DNA of 64,000 nt. Source: Streptomyces microflavus. GTDB taxonomy: Bacteria > Actinomycetota > Actinomycetes > Streptomycetales > Streptomycetaceae. The position numbers were made by a program, and so were the translations under genes. Numbering within the stretch: the first letter of the stretch is position 1; each line of letters starts with the position of its first letter. The notes beneath the pieces are model-generated. The model searched no databases and was not told where the DNA came from. It worked only from the letters and a program-made list of their open reading frames with translations. The DNA is taken from NCBI RefSeq assembly GCF_014650075.1, contig NZ_BMUG01000001.1:882710-946709 (forward strand), read 5' to 3'. Positions 8,831 through 17,150 of this stretch are shown one piece after another.

Positions 8831-8849
8831 ACTTAGGTTTACCTAAGTC
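8831..8849. promoter_or_regulatory. Iron-box-like palindrome upstream of hmuO
   Basis: ACTTAGGTTTACCTAAGT (8831-8848) has perfect 8-bp arms about a TT centre. Read from 8833 it matches 14 of 19 positions of the DmdR/DtxR consensus, but the palindrome centre is shifted from the canonical box. Confidence 0.6.
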
Positions 8850-8928
8850 AACTGGTTCCCGACTGCTTGTCGGTAAAAAAATACGCCCGGAGGGCCCGCG
8901 GTGGGTGGTAAAGGGAATTTTGGGGTGA

Positions 8929-9786
8929 TTACGGCAAGGTGAGGATCTCCGCGCCGGTCTCCGTGACCACCAGCGTGTGCTCGAACTGCGCCGTCCGCCT
9001 GCGGTCCTTCGTCACCACGGTCCAGCCGTCCTCCCACAGGTCGTACTCGTGGGTGCCCAGCGTCAGCATCGGCTCGATGGTGAACGTCATGCCCGGCTGC
9101 ATCACGGTGGTCGCCTGCGGGCTGTCGTAGTGCGGGACGATCAGACCGGAGTGGAACGAGGAGTTGATCCCGTGCCCGGTGAAGTCGCGCACCACCCCGT
9201 ACCCGAACCGCTTCGCGTACGACTCGATGACCCGGCCGATGACGTTGATCTGCCGCCCCGGCCGGACCGCCTTGATGGCCCGGTTCAGCGACTCCCGGGT
9301 GCGCTCGACGAGCAGCCGCGACTCCTCGTCCACGTCACCGCAGAGGTAGGTGGCGTTGTTGTCGCCGTGCACCCCGTTGATGTACGCGGTGACATCCAGG
9401 TTCACGATGTCCCCGTCGCGCAGCACGGTGGAGTCGGGGATGCCGTGGCAGATGACCTCGTTGAGCGAGCTGCACAGCGACTTCGGGAAGCCCCGGTAGC
9501 CGAGCGTGGAGGGGTACGCGCCGTGGTCGATCATGAACTCGTGCGCGACCCGGTCGAGTTCGTCCGTGGTGACGCCCGGGGCGATGTGCTTGGCGGCCTC
9601 CTCCATCGCCTGCGCGGCGATGCGGCCTGCGATGCGCATCCGCTCCACGGTGTCGGAGTCCTGGATCTCCGGGCCGGTGTACGGCGTCGGAGCCGGTTTC
9701 CCCACGTACTCGGGGCGCCGGATGTTTCCGGGTACGGAACGGACGGGAGTGATCTCCCCTGGTACGAGAAGCGACTGGCCAGACAT
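8929..9786 (-). CDS. map: Type I methionine aminopeptidase
   Basis: Cytosolic dinuclear metalloprotease of 285 residues that removes the initiator Met from new proteins. Metal-ligand segments are visible in order: [19 protein letters not shown] (two Asp), FTGHGI (His), FTIEPML (Glu) and TAQFEHT (Glu). I start at the ATG at 9786 ([12 protein letters not shown]), which gives the normal length for the form with a roughly 40-residue N-terminal extension; the open frame continues upstream without a good ribosome site. It is divergent from a small conserved gene. Confidence 0.93.
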   Translation of the reverse strand: MSGQSLLVPGEITPVRSVPGNIRRPEYVGKPAPTPYTGPEIQDSDTVERMRIAGRIAAQAMEEAAKHIAPGVTTDELDRVAHEFMIDHGAYPSTLGYRGFPKSLCSSLNEVICHGIPDSTVLRDGDIVNLDVTAYINGVHGDNNATYLCGDVDEESRLLVERTRESLNRAIKAVRPGRQINVIGRVIESYAKRFGYGVVRDFTGHGINSSFHSGLIVPHYDSPQATTVMQPGMTFTIEPMLTLGTHEYDLWEDGWTVVTKDRRRTAQFEHTLVVTETGAEILTLP

Positions 9787-9844
9787 GCCAGCGAGTCTAA
9801 CCAGCGCCCCCGGGGCACCATGGCAGGGAGGAAAGGAGCCGTCG

Positions 9845-10102
9845 ATGGCCCTGTTCAAGAAGCGCACGGTCGGCAAACCGGGCGAATGGTACTACTGCCT
9901 GGAGCACAAGAAGGTCGAGGAGGGCCCCGAGTGCCCTGCCCAGAACCGCTTCGGCCCCTACACCTCCCGCGAGGCGGCCCAGCACGCGATGGACACGGCC
10001 CGCGACCGGAACCTGGAGTGGGACACGGACCCGAAGTGGCACGACGAGGACAAAGGCAAATCCGGCCCGTCCGGGGGGAACCCCAGCCCGTCCGGCGATT
10101 GA
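9845..10102 (+). CDS. Small conserved protein, 85 aa
   Basis: An 85-residue soluble protein ([18 protein letters not shown]...) with GAGGAAAGGAG just upstream. It carries two Cys ([16 protein letters not shown]) and the segment [15 protein letters not shown], which resembles proteins that fit a short DUF found across Streptomyces; I cannot assign a role. The last codons (SPSGD and the stop) lie inside a dispersed genomic repeat, so the C-terminal tail after about residue 72 is probably not part of the ancestral fold. Transcribed away from map. Confidence 0.75.
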   Translation: MALFKKRTVGKPGEWYYCLEHKKVEEGPECPAQNRFGPYTSREAAQHAMDTARDRNLEWDTDPKWHDEDKGKSGPSGGNPSPSGD

Positions 10103-10106
10103 GGAC
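10084..10106 (+). repeat. Dispersed stop-codon repeat, copy 1
   Basis: A copy of the dispersed motif (CAGCCCGTCCGGCGATTGAGG core) that supplies SPSGD-stop to the 85-aa gene. A 31-base stretch at 10083-10113 is identical, on the other strand, at 50290-50320. Confidence 0.85.
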
Positions 10107-10112
10107 ATCTTT

Positions 10113-10140
10113 CAGCCCCTCCGGCGTTTGAGGAGCGGGG
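10113..10140 (+). repeat. Dispersed stop-codon repeat, copy 2
   Basis: Second copy, six bases after the first, of the GAGCGGGG-ending subtype (CAGCCCCTCCGGCGTTTGAGG core). A GGGGCGGAGCCCC palindrome follows at 10144-10156. Confidence 0.8.
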
Positions 10141-10185
10141 TACGGGGCGGAGCCCCGGGAGCCCGGCCGCCAGGCCGGGCCCGGG

Positions 10186-11493
10186 TCACCCCTCCACCCG
10201 GGCCTCCCGCCTCCGCACCGCGTCCTCATCCGTCTCCGAGTCGTACCGCACCAGCTTCGGCAGCGCCGCCGTCAGCAGCGCCACCGAGGCCACACACGCC
10301 ACCCCGCCCGTCCAGATCGCCGACCGGGTCCCGGTCCAGCCCGCCATCGCCCCGGCCCGCACCTGCCCCAGCTGCGGCCCCACGCTGTACGAGAGCACCT
10401 CGATGCCCGCCAGCCGGCCCCGCAGCTCCTCCGGAATGGTCTGGTTCCAGATGGTCGAGCGCCCCAGTCCGCTCAGCATGTCGCCCGCCCCGGCCACCCC
10501 CAGGCAGAGCAGCACCACCCACACGCTGGAGAACCAGCCCGCCGCCGCGATCGCCAGCCCCCACACCGCCGCCCCGAACACCACGAACAGCCCGTGCCTG
10601 CGCACCCGGGACGTCCAGCCACTGGTCAGCCCCAGCGCCAGCGAGCCGACCGAGCCCGCCGCGTACATCAGCCCCAGCGACCACTCCGCGTCCAGCTCGT
10701 CCGCCAGGAACGGGAAGATCGTGTTCGGGAAGGCGAAGAACATCGCCGCCAGGTCGATCGCGTACGTCCCCAGCAGCACCGGCCGGCTCCAGGCGTACCG
10801 GGCCCCCTCCACGATCCCGCGCAGCGACGGCTTCTGCGCGTCCCGGGCGGGCGGCGCCGGGGCCAGCCGCAGACAGAGCACGACGGAGGCGGCGAACGTG
10901 CACACCGTCACCGCGTACGCCGTGCCGTGACCGGCGTACGCCACCACCACACCGGCCAGCGCCGGGCCCGCGATCGCCCCGATCTGCCAGCGCAGCGAGT
11001 TCAGCGCGGCCGCCGCCGTCTGCTGCTCGTGCGGCACGATCCGGGCCATCAGGGAGTCCAGCGCGGGCCGCTGGAGCCCAGCCAGCGCGGCGACCCCGCC
11101 GGCCACCACGTACAGCGGCCACAGCAGCGGCTCCGGCAGCAGCGCGTTCACCAGCAGGATCGCGGCGAGTACCCCCAGCCCCGCCTCGGTGAGCAGGATG
11201 ACCCGCCGCCGGTCCACGGAGTCGGCGAGCGCCCCGCCGTACAGCCCGAAGACCACCAGCGGCACCAGCTCCACCGCCCCCATCGCCCCGACCGCGAGCG
11301 GCGAGCCGGTGAGGTGCTTGATCTGGAGCGGCAGCGCGATGAGGGCCATGAAGCTGCCGAAGTACGTGATCAGCCCCTGGACCCACAGCAGCCGGAAGTC
11401 CGGCGAGGACCGCCACGGGGAGAGGTCCGGCAGCAGGGCGCGGAGCCGGGACGGGGGCGGGGAGGCCGGGGAGGCAGGAGGAGCTTCGGTCAC
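10186..11493 (-). CDS. MFS exporter, EntS-like
   Basis: Membrane protein of 435 residues with about 12 hydrophobic segments. The start FRLLWVQGLITYFGSFMALIALPLQI and the loop GGALADSVDRRRVIL are typical of the MFS branch that contains the enterobactin exporter EntS, which pumps siderophores or drugs out by proton antiport. No siderophore synthesis genes are visible nearby, so the substrate is open. A Pro/Ser-rich N-terminal tail of about 25 residues precedes the first helix. It is monocistronic, starting 70 bases from the next gene. Confidence 0.8.
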   Translation of the reverse strand: MTEAPPASPASPPPSRLRALLPDLSPWRSSPDFRLLWVQGLITYFGSFMALIALPLQIKHLTGSPLAVGAMGAVELVPLVVFGLYGGALADSVDRRRVILLTEAGLGVLAAILLVNALLPEPLLWPLYVVAGGVAALAGLQRPALDSLMARIVPHEQQTAAAALNSLRWQIGAIAGPALAGVVVAYAGHGTAYAVTVCTFAASVVLCLRLAPAPPARDAQKPSLRGIVEGARYAWSRPVLLGTYAIDLAAMFFAFPNTIFPFLADELDAEWSLGLMYAAGSVGSLALGLTSGWTSRVRRHGLFVVFGAAVWGLAIAAAGWFSSVWVVLLCLGVAGAGDMLSGLGRSTIWNQTIPEELRGRLAGIEVLSYSVGPQLGQVRAGAMAGWTGTRSAIWTGGVACVASVALLTAALPKLVRYDSETDEDAVRRREARVEG

Positions 11494-11563
11494 GAAGGGC
11501 CATGATCGGTACTACGGGACGCTCCAGGCAAACCGATTTTCCGCAGGCCGCCTCCACCCGCCC

Positions 11564-12166
11564 TCACCACCGCCCCGGCGGCGGCTCGGTCAGCCGGTCC
11601 GCGAGACGGGAGAGCCGGTCCCGGAAGGTGCGGCCGCCGCGCGCCACCGGCCTGCTGTTCTCCCCGGCCGCCGCGCTCACCAGGTGCTGCACGATGTCCA
11701 GGTCCACCTCGTCGTCCTCCGCCACCACCAGCGACTCGTGCGCCAGCCCGCCGACCTCCGGGTCACCGCCGTCCAGGGCGAGCACCCGCGCCCCGGCCCG
11801 CCGGGCGTCGTGCACCCGCTCCAGCAGCCCGCCGTCCGGCCGCTCCGGCGCGACCAGGAGCACGGTCCGGCCCCGCCCCGCCGCCTCGATCCGGCCGAGC
11901 CCGACCGCCAGATGCGCCGGATCGCCCGCCGCCACCCGGTGCCGCACCAGCGTGGGCGTCAGCTCAGGCAGCCCGGACCAGGTGGACTCGTCGGCCAGGT
12001 GGGCCGCCAGATGCCACGGCTCGTACGCCTCGGTCCCCACCAGCAGGAGCCCGCCCCCCTGCGGTACGACGGACGAGCGGAGCGCCAGCGCGAACCGGCG
12101 GGCGGAGTCCGGCCACCGGGTCCCGGCCAGTACGTCACGGAGCAGGGCGACACGTACGGCATCCAT
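11564..12166 (-). CDS. Conserved protein, SIS-like fold possible
   Basis: 200 residues, started at the ATG at 12166 because coding character ends there. It is soluble. The middle alternates hydrophobic strands and Gly-rich turns (RTVLLVAPERPDGGLLERV, then GARVLALDGGDPEVGGLAHESLVV), reminiscent of a SIS or Rossmann-like sugar-phosphate domain, but I see no decisive motif. It is divergent from the F420 reductase gene with a 184-bp gap. Function unknown. Confidence 0.65.
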   Translation of the reverse strand: MDAVRVALLRDVLAGTRWPDSARRFALALRSSVVPQGGGLLLVGTEAYEPWHLAAHLADESTWSGLPELTPTLVRHRVAAGDPAHLAVGLGRIEAAGRGRTVLLVAPERPDGGLLERVHDARRAGARVLALDGGDPEVGGLAHESLVVAEDDEVDLDIVQHLVSAAAGENSRPVARGGRTFRDRLSRLADRLTEPPPGRW

Positions 12167-12350
12167 GGCCCGGCATCCTGCCCCCGCACCCCGCCCGGCG
12201 GTGGCCCCCGGCCTCCGGATCACCCGAACGGAGGACCGTGCGGAAGCTCGTGGCGCGGTTGCCGGCCGGCCGCGCGGAGGTCGTACGGTCAGCGAGATCG
12301 CAGGCCCCCGGGGCGGGATTCCGGGCACTACCTGGCAGTAGGGTCGGCCC

Positions 12351-13061
12351 ATGACTACACAGGACAGCGGCAGCGCGCCCAAGCCCCCCGCCAAGGACCC
12401 CTGGGACCTCCCCGACGTCTCCGCCCTGAGCGTCGGCGTACTCGGCGGCACCGGCCCGCAGGGCCGCGGCCTCGCCTACCGGCTCGCCCGCGCCGGGCAG
12501 CGGGTCACCCTCGGCTCCCGGGACGCCGGACGGGCCGCCGAGGCGGCCGCCGAGCTCGGCCACGGGGTCGAGGGCGCGGACAACGCGGAGTGCGCCCGGC
12601 GCAGCGACATCGTGATCGTCGCCGTGCCGTGGGACGGCCACGCCAAGACCCTGGAGTCCCTGCGCGAGGAGCTCGCCGGCAAGCTCGTCATCGACTGCGT
12701 CAACCCGCTCGGCTTCGACAAGAAGGGCGCCTACGCCCTCAAGCCTGAGGAGGGCAGCGCCGCCGAGCAGGCCGCCGCCCTGCTGCCGGACTCCCGGGTC
12801 ACCGCGGCCTTCCACCACCTCTCGGCGGTGCTGCTCCAGGACGAGTCCATCGAGGAGATCGACACCGACGTACTGGTCCTGGGCGAGGCGCGGGCCGACA
12901 CGGACATCGTGCAGGCGCTGGCGGGCCGCATCCCCGGGATGCGCGGCATCTTCGCGGGCCGGCTCCGCAACGCCCACCAGGTCGAGTCGCTGGTCGCCAA
13001 CCTGATCTCGGTCAACCGCCGCTACAAGGCCCACGCCGGACTGCGCACCACCGACGTCTGA
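12351..13061 (+). CDS. npdG: NADPH:F420 reductase (Fno/NpdG)
   Basis: 236 residues. The family transfers hydride between NADPH and the deazaflavin cofactor F420, supplying F420H2 to cytosolic reductases. The GTGPQG dinucleotide-binding loop is at residues 33-38 (SVGVLGGTGPQG), followed by TLGSRDAGRA, where Ser/Arg suits the NADP 2'-phosphate. DCVNPLGF and AFHHLSAVLL are typical of NpdG. A 25-residue polar N-terminus precedes the fold. It is monocistronic. Confidence 0.9.
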   Translation: MTTQDSGSAPKPPAKDPWDLPDVSALSVGVLGGTGPQGRGLAYRLARAGQRVTLGSRDAGRAAEAAAELGHGVEGADNAECARRSDIVIVAVPWDGHAKTLESLREELAGKLVIDCVNPLGFDKKGAYALKPEEGSAAEQAAALLPDSRVTAAFHHLSAVLLQDESIEEIDTDVLVLGEARADTDIVQALAGRIPGMRGIFAGRLRNAHQVESLVANLISVNRRYKAHAGLRTTDV

Positions 13062-13068
13062 TCCTTCA

Positions 13069-13139
13069 GGTCCAGGCACGGACCGGGTCCGGGCCAGAGG
13101 TTTTTCCGGTCCAGCCACGGACCCGGCCCGGGCCAGAGG
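13069..13139. repeat. 32-bp direct repeat pair after npdG
   Basis: Two imperfect 32-bp copies (13069-13100 and 13108-13139) are offset by 39 bp and differ at about four positions. Each holds a small inverted repeat (CGGACC-G-GGTCCG in the first), so the pair could also act as a terminator. Confidence 0.7.
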
Positions 13140-13207
13140 CGGGGCACAACGGGGCATGGGGGACACTGGACGGGACCGCGACCGTTCCCCGACAGGAGCC
13201 GCCCCCC

Positions 13208-13390
13208 ATGCCCCGCCTCGCTCTCTACGCCCTCGTCGTCTGCGTCCTCGCCGTCGCGGCGGCCGTGGTCTCCTTCGTCCAGGGCAGCCTGCTCGGGATC
13301 ATCTGGGTGCTGATCGCGGGGCTCTCGTCGAACATGGTCTGGTTCTACGTGCGCAAGCAGCGCATGGAGGCGGCCGCCGAGGCCAACTGA
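13208..13390 (+). CDS. Small two-helix membrane protein, 60 aa
   Basis: 60 residues, almost entirely two hydrophobic helices (about 4-24 and 27-48) with a short cationic tail (VRKQRMEAAAEAN). A ribosome site ACAGGAG lies 8-14 bases upstream of the ATG. Single-gene unit between npdG and an ABC-2-like protein. No function can be assigned. Confidence 0.7.
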   Translation: MPRLALYALVVCVLAVAAAVVSFVQGSLLGIIWVLIAGLSSNMVWFYVRKQRMEAAAEAN

Positions 13391-13412
13391 ACCCTCCCCG
13401 CACCCCCCTCGT

Positions 13413-13441
13413 GGGCCCTGAGCCGTTCGGGTCGAGGGCCC
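13413..13441 (+). terminator. Possible terminator after the 60-aa gene
   Basis: GGGCCCT (13413-13419) and AGGGCCC (13435-13441) form a 7-bp GC-only stem with a 15-base loop, 23 bases after the stop. Confidence 0.45.
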
Positions 13442-13537
13442 TCCCTCGTGGGCGCGCCCCGGAGCCCGGACGCCGCCCGCGGCCGACCATGTGACGGCCT
13501 CGCCACGGCCGTGGCGCGGCCGACGAGGGAGGACCGC

Positions 13538-14641
13538 GTGGCAGACGCGAGGGACGACGGGTACGGATCCGGATCGACCGCACGGACGGGTGAGGGGCCC
13601 CAGGGCTTCCTGGGGGAGGTGCGCGACGCCGTCACCACCCGGTCCGCGCTCGTCATGCTCGGGGTGCTCCTGCTCCAACTGGGCTTCGCCCTCTCCTACA
13701 TGGGCGCCTTCCACGCCCCCGAGCCGCACAAGGTGCCCATCACCCTCGTCGCGCCGCCCGCCGTCGAGCGGGAGATGGTGGCGCGGCTCGAAGCGCTCCC
13801 CGGCGAGCCCCTCCAGGTCACCCCGGTCGCGGACCGCGCCGAGGCCCGCGAGCGGCTGCTGGACCGGCGCACCGACGCCGCCCTCGTCGTGGACCCCGCC
13901 CGACGCACCGACACCCTGCTCGTCGCCTCGGCGGGCGGACCTTCGGCCACCACGGCGGCCACGGAGATCCTCCAGGAGGTCGCCCGGGCGCAGAACCGCA
14001 CGATCCTCGTACGCGACCTCCGCGCGCCCTCGGCAGGCGACTCGCGGGGCCTGTCGTCCTTCTACCTCGTCCTCAGCTGGACGATCGGCGGCTACCTCGC
14101 CGCGTCGGCCCTGAACATGGCGGCCGGCTCGAAGAAGCCCACTCTGCGCCGCACCCTGGTCCGGCTGACGGCGATGCTCCCGTACGGCTTCGTCTCGGGC
14201 ATCGGCGGCGCGATCATCGTGGGCCCGGTGCTGGACTGCCTGCCGGGCGCGTTCTGGGAGCTGGTCGGCATCGGCACCCTGGTGGTGTTCGCCTCCGGGG
14301 CCGTGGGCGTCGCCCTCCAGTCGGTGGCGGGCACGGTCGGCCTGGGCCTCACCATCCTGATCTTCACGATCCTGGGCAACCCCAGCTCCGGAGGGGTGTA
14401 CCCGTCCTCGCTGCTGCCACCGTTCTGGAGCGCTATCGGACAGGCCCTGCCTCCGGGGGCCGGTACGACCGTGGTCCGCAACACCGTCTACTTCGACGGC
14501 AACGCCACCACCGGCGCCCTGTGGATCCTCGGCGCGTGGGCGTTCGGCGGGGTCGTCGTGGCGATCCTCGCAGCCGCCCTGCGCGAAGGCCGGAGGCGCC
14601 GGGGCCCCCGTACGGACACGGCCGCGGCCGCCGCCGTGTGA
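13538..14641 (+). CDS. ABC-2/YhgE-type membrane protein
   Basis: 367 residues, started at the GTG at 13538 behind GAGGGAGG; the frame continues upstream without coding character. Topology is one helix near residue 30-50, a roughly 150-residue extracytoplasmic domain, then five or six helices (SFYLVLSWTIGGYLAASAL onward). This matches ABC-2-type permeases and the related YhgE/Pip or DUF3533 proteins. No ATPase gene is adjacent. Some relatives export drugs or lipids; the substrate is unknown. It converges on the M50 protease gene with only 14 bases between stops. Confidence 0.72.
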   Translation: MADARDDGYGSGSTARTGEGPQGFLGEVRDAVTTRSALVMLGVLLLQLGFALSYMGAFHAPEPHKVPITLVAPPAVEREMVARLEALPGEPLQVTPVADRAEARERLLDRRTDAALVVDPARRTDTLLVASAGGPSATTAATEILQEVARAQNRTILVRDLRAPSAGDSRGLSSFYLVLSWTIGGYLAASALNMAAGSKKPTLRRTLVRLTAMLPYGFVSGIGGAIIVGPVLDCLPGAFWELVGIGTLVVFASGAVGVALQSVAGTVGLGLTILIFTILGNPSSGGVYPSSLLPPFWSAIGQALPPGAGTTVVRNTVYFDGNATTGALWILGAWAFGGVVVAILAAALREGRRRRGPRTDTAAAAAV

Positions 14642-14655
14642 GGACGGCCTGCCCG

Positions 14656-15459
14656 CTACACCGCGCATCCCGAGTTCTGCTCGCCGAAGAACGCCTTCCA
14701 GAAGCGGTAGAGGTCGTAACCGCAGTACCGCTGGAGGTCGTCGACGCCCAGGACGCCCAGCAGTGCGTCGATCCCGTCGAAGAAGGCGATGTTCACCGCG
14801 GGGATCCACAGGATCGCGAACACCGCGATGAGCCCGAACGGCGCGATCGGCTCCACCTGGCGCCTGATCCTGTACGACAGCCAGGGCTCGATCACCCCGT
14901 AGCCGTCCAGCCCCGGGATCGGCAGGGAGTTCAGGATCGCCGCCGTCACCTGGAGCATCGCCAGGAACGCCAGCGCGTACTGGAAGGCGGGCGGGACCCC
15001 GTCGAGCGCGTCCAGCCAGAACGGGGCCGTGCACACGACCGCGAACGCCACGTTCGTCAGCGGGCCCGCCGCCGAGATGAGGCTGTGCTTCCACCGGCCG
15101 TGGATCCGGGCCCGCTCGATGTAGACCGCGCCGCCGGGCAGGCCGATCCCGCCCATGACCACGAAGAGGACCGGCAGCACGATGCTGAGGAGGGCATGCG
15201 TGTAGGCGAGTGGATTGAGTGTCAAATACCCTTTTGAGCCGACTGATGTATCGCCACTGTGCAGTGCGGTGCGGGCGTGGGCGTACTCGTGGAGACAGAG
15301 CGAGACGATCCACGCGCCGGTGACGAAGAGGAAGACCGCGAAGCCGGTGGCACCCGCGATTCCCGTCCATACGGCCCAGCCCGCGACTGCGGTGATTGCG
15401 ACGATGCTGAGGAAGACGGGACTGACGCGCCACTCTGTCGCCTTGGTGCCGGTGTTCAT
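14656..15459 (-). CDS. M50 site-2-type zinc metalloprotease
   Basis: Intramembrane protease of 267 residues. Metal-binding HEYAHA sits in the second helix, and NSLPIPGLDG is the second motif (N-x2-P-x4-LDG) that supplies the third ligand. Such proteases cut membrane-bound anti-sigma factors or regulators within the bilayer; no PDZ domain is present, so this is the minimal form. I start at the ATG at 15459. That ATG overlaps the stop of the upstream serine recombinase as ATGA, an odd pairing that suggests the recombinase landed directly in front of the protease and separated it from its native promoter. Confidence 0.85.
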   Translation of the reverse strand: MNTGTKATEWRVSPVFLSIVAITAVAGWAVWTGIAGATGFAVFLFVTGAWIVSLCLHEYAHARTALHSGDTSVGSKGYLTLNPLAYTHALLSIVLPVLFVVMGGIGLPGGAVYIERARIHGRWKHSLISAAGPLTNVAFAVVCTAPFWLDALDGVPPAFQYALAFLAMLQVTAAILNSLPIPGLDGYGVIEPWLSYRIRRQVEPIAPFGLIAVFAILWIPAVNIAFFDGIDALLGVLGVDDLQRYCGYDLYRFWKAFFGEQNSGCAV

Positions 15460-17048
15460 GTGCTGAGAGTAGTGGCGGTCGTTGAAGGCCTCGTGGGTGG
15501 GACCGTTGCGACTCGGTGCTGCGGACGGCCCGGCGCTCCAGCGATTCTCCGCCTCAGGTCCTCGGGTAGACGGAGAACGTGTCCGCCTCTTTCCTCGGGG
15601 TGGCACTCCACGGTGATGCCTGCCTGTACCAGGTCGTTCGTGACGCTGCCTGGGTCCTTTCCCTGCCACTGTTCGGCGAAAGTCATTCCGGTTTCGACGT
15701 ATTCCCAGCGGTCCTGTCCGTTCTCTCCGAGGGCTTGTAGTTGCTCGACTTCACTGCGCAGCCCGGCGAGTGCCTTTTCGCCTTTGGCTCGAAGGGCCTC
15801 TGAGTCGTAGATGCCGCCGGGAAGAAGCTGGGCGACGTGGTAGTTGATCGAGGCTTCGACCGCGGCGAGCCGCTCGGTCGTTTCCTTGCCCTGAATGTAG
15901 ACGCGCTTGGTGACAGGCTTGTCGCCGATTGCCGAAAGGATCATTCGGGTAACCGGTCCGGTGATCTCTTCGACAGGAATGAACACGTAGCCCTTGCAAG
16001 CTGGGGAGTCTATGCGTGACAGGCAGCGAATCTTGCTCGTGATGCGTTCGGAGCCGTCCTTGCGCTTCTTCTTCGTTATGTGGAGCTGTAGATTCTTGCC
16101 GCAGCCGCCGCACTTGATCACGCCGAGGAAGGGGGTCCTTGGAGACGCGGGCTTGCTGGTGGAGACGGCAGCGGCGGCCAAAGCGCCCTGCAACTTGCCC
16201 CACATCTCCTCATCCATGATGGGGTCGGCCATTCGAACGGGCTGCCCTCGTTCGTCACGGACCAGAACCTTCCTCTGGTACTTCTTCCCCGGGACGGGCT
16301 CGTTCCGGGTCTTGAAACCGCAGAGGGCGGGAGAGGAGAGGATCTTCTTCAGCGTGACAGGGTGCCAGACGAAGTCCCGCTCAACTCTTCTCCTTCCGTA
16401 GGAGTCGGCCGGCGACGGCACGTCCCGGTTTTCGAAGTCCTTGCAGATGGCGTTGATCGACTCTCCCGCCATGACCCTGCGGGCGGCTTCTCGCACGACC
16501 GGGGCCGTGACGGGATTGACCTCCAGGTACCGCCCTTTCTCCTTCTCGTAGGTGCGATAGCCGTAGGGCGGTGATCCGCCGCCCCAGCGCGGCGTGACGA
16601 GCAGATGCTGCCGCATCGACGTGACGCGCTCGGAAGCCGCGTGGGATTCCATCTGGGCGAATGACGCGATTATGGAAGCCATGGCTTCCCCGGACGGGTG
16701 AGTGAGATCGAAAGGCTCGGTGACGGAGACAATGGCCTTGCCGCCGTGGTCCCGCGCCCAGACGATCAAGTCGTGAAGATCGCCCACCTTGCGGACCAGG
16801 CGATCCAGCCGCCACACGACGATAATGTCGAACTCGGGCGCCCGGTCTCCCAGCCACGATGAGAGCTGAGGCCGCTGCCACGGAGTGGATCGGGAAGCTG
16901 ACCCGAAATCCTCCGCCATGCCGACGACCTGCCATCCGCGTTGCGAGCAGTAGGCCGCACATTCCTTGGCCTGGCGCTCCAGGCTGGTGCTCGTTTCCGT
17001 CTCCGACGACAGGCGGACGACGATGAGTGCTCTGGGCTCCCGAGGCAT
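15456..17048 (-). CDS. Large serine recombinase
   Basis: 530 residues, the integrase type of many actinobacterial phages and integrative elements. The N-terminal resolvase domain (about 1-150) has the catalytic Ser14 in VVRLSSE and the active-site Arg motif WRLDRLVR near 79-86. A recombinase domain follows (about 160-290), then a zinc ribbon (CGGCG with later Cys at IRCLSR and PACKG, about 316-360) and a coiled-coil-like segment (about 385-430). GC content looks lower than in its neighbours. No excisionase, phage or conjugation gene is adjacent. The last 20 or so residues are low-complexity and read through what is probably host sequence up to the protease start. Confidence 0.9.
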   Translation of the reverse strand: MPREPRALIVVRLSSETETSTSLERQAKECAAYCSQRGWQVVGMAEDFGSASRSTPWQRPQLSSWLGDRAPEFDIIVVWRLDRLVRKVGDLHDLIVWARDHGGKAIVSVTEPFDLTHPSGEAMASIIASFAQMESHAASERVTSMRQHLLVTPRWGGGSPPYGYRTYEKEKGRYLEVNPVTAPVVREAARRVMAGESINAICKDFENRDVPSPADSYGRRRVERDFVWHPVTLKKILSSPALCGFKTRNEPVPGKKYQRKVLVRDERGQPVRMADPIMDEEMWGKLQGALAAAAVSTSKPASPRTPFLGVIKCGGCGKNLQLHITKKKRKDGSERITSKIRCLSRIDSPACKGYVFIPVEEITGPVTRMILSAIGDKPVTKRVYIQGKETTERLAAVEASINYHVAQLLPGGIYDSEALRAKGEKALAGLRSEVEQLQALGENGQDRWEYVETGMTFAEQWQGKDPGSVTNDLVQAGITVECHPEERGGHVLRLPEDLRRRIAGAPGRPQHRVATVPPTRPSTTATTLST

Positions 17049-17072
17049 ATCGGGAGCCTATCTACTGCATGC

Positions 17073-17111
17073 CTGAGAGGTCTGAGAGTTACGTAATTTA
17101 CTGAGAGACCT
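17073..17111. other. Possible recombinase attachment site
   Basis: Three CTGAGAG copies (17073, 17082, 17101) and an AGGTCT/AGACCT dyad (17078-17083 with 17106-17111) lie between the recombinase ATG and the SARP-type gene. CTGAGAGT recurs at 15463-15470, at the other end of the recombinase gene. This may be an attL/attR pair or its remains; it is inference only. Confidence 0.35.
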
Positions 17112-17150
17112 GTCGGCAGAGCGTTGCTCGGCACCAGGGACAATGGGCCC

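Noticed and set aside
15456..17111. Prophage
   Set aside because: Only the recombinase is present; no structural, lysis or replication genes are near.
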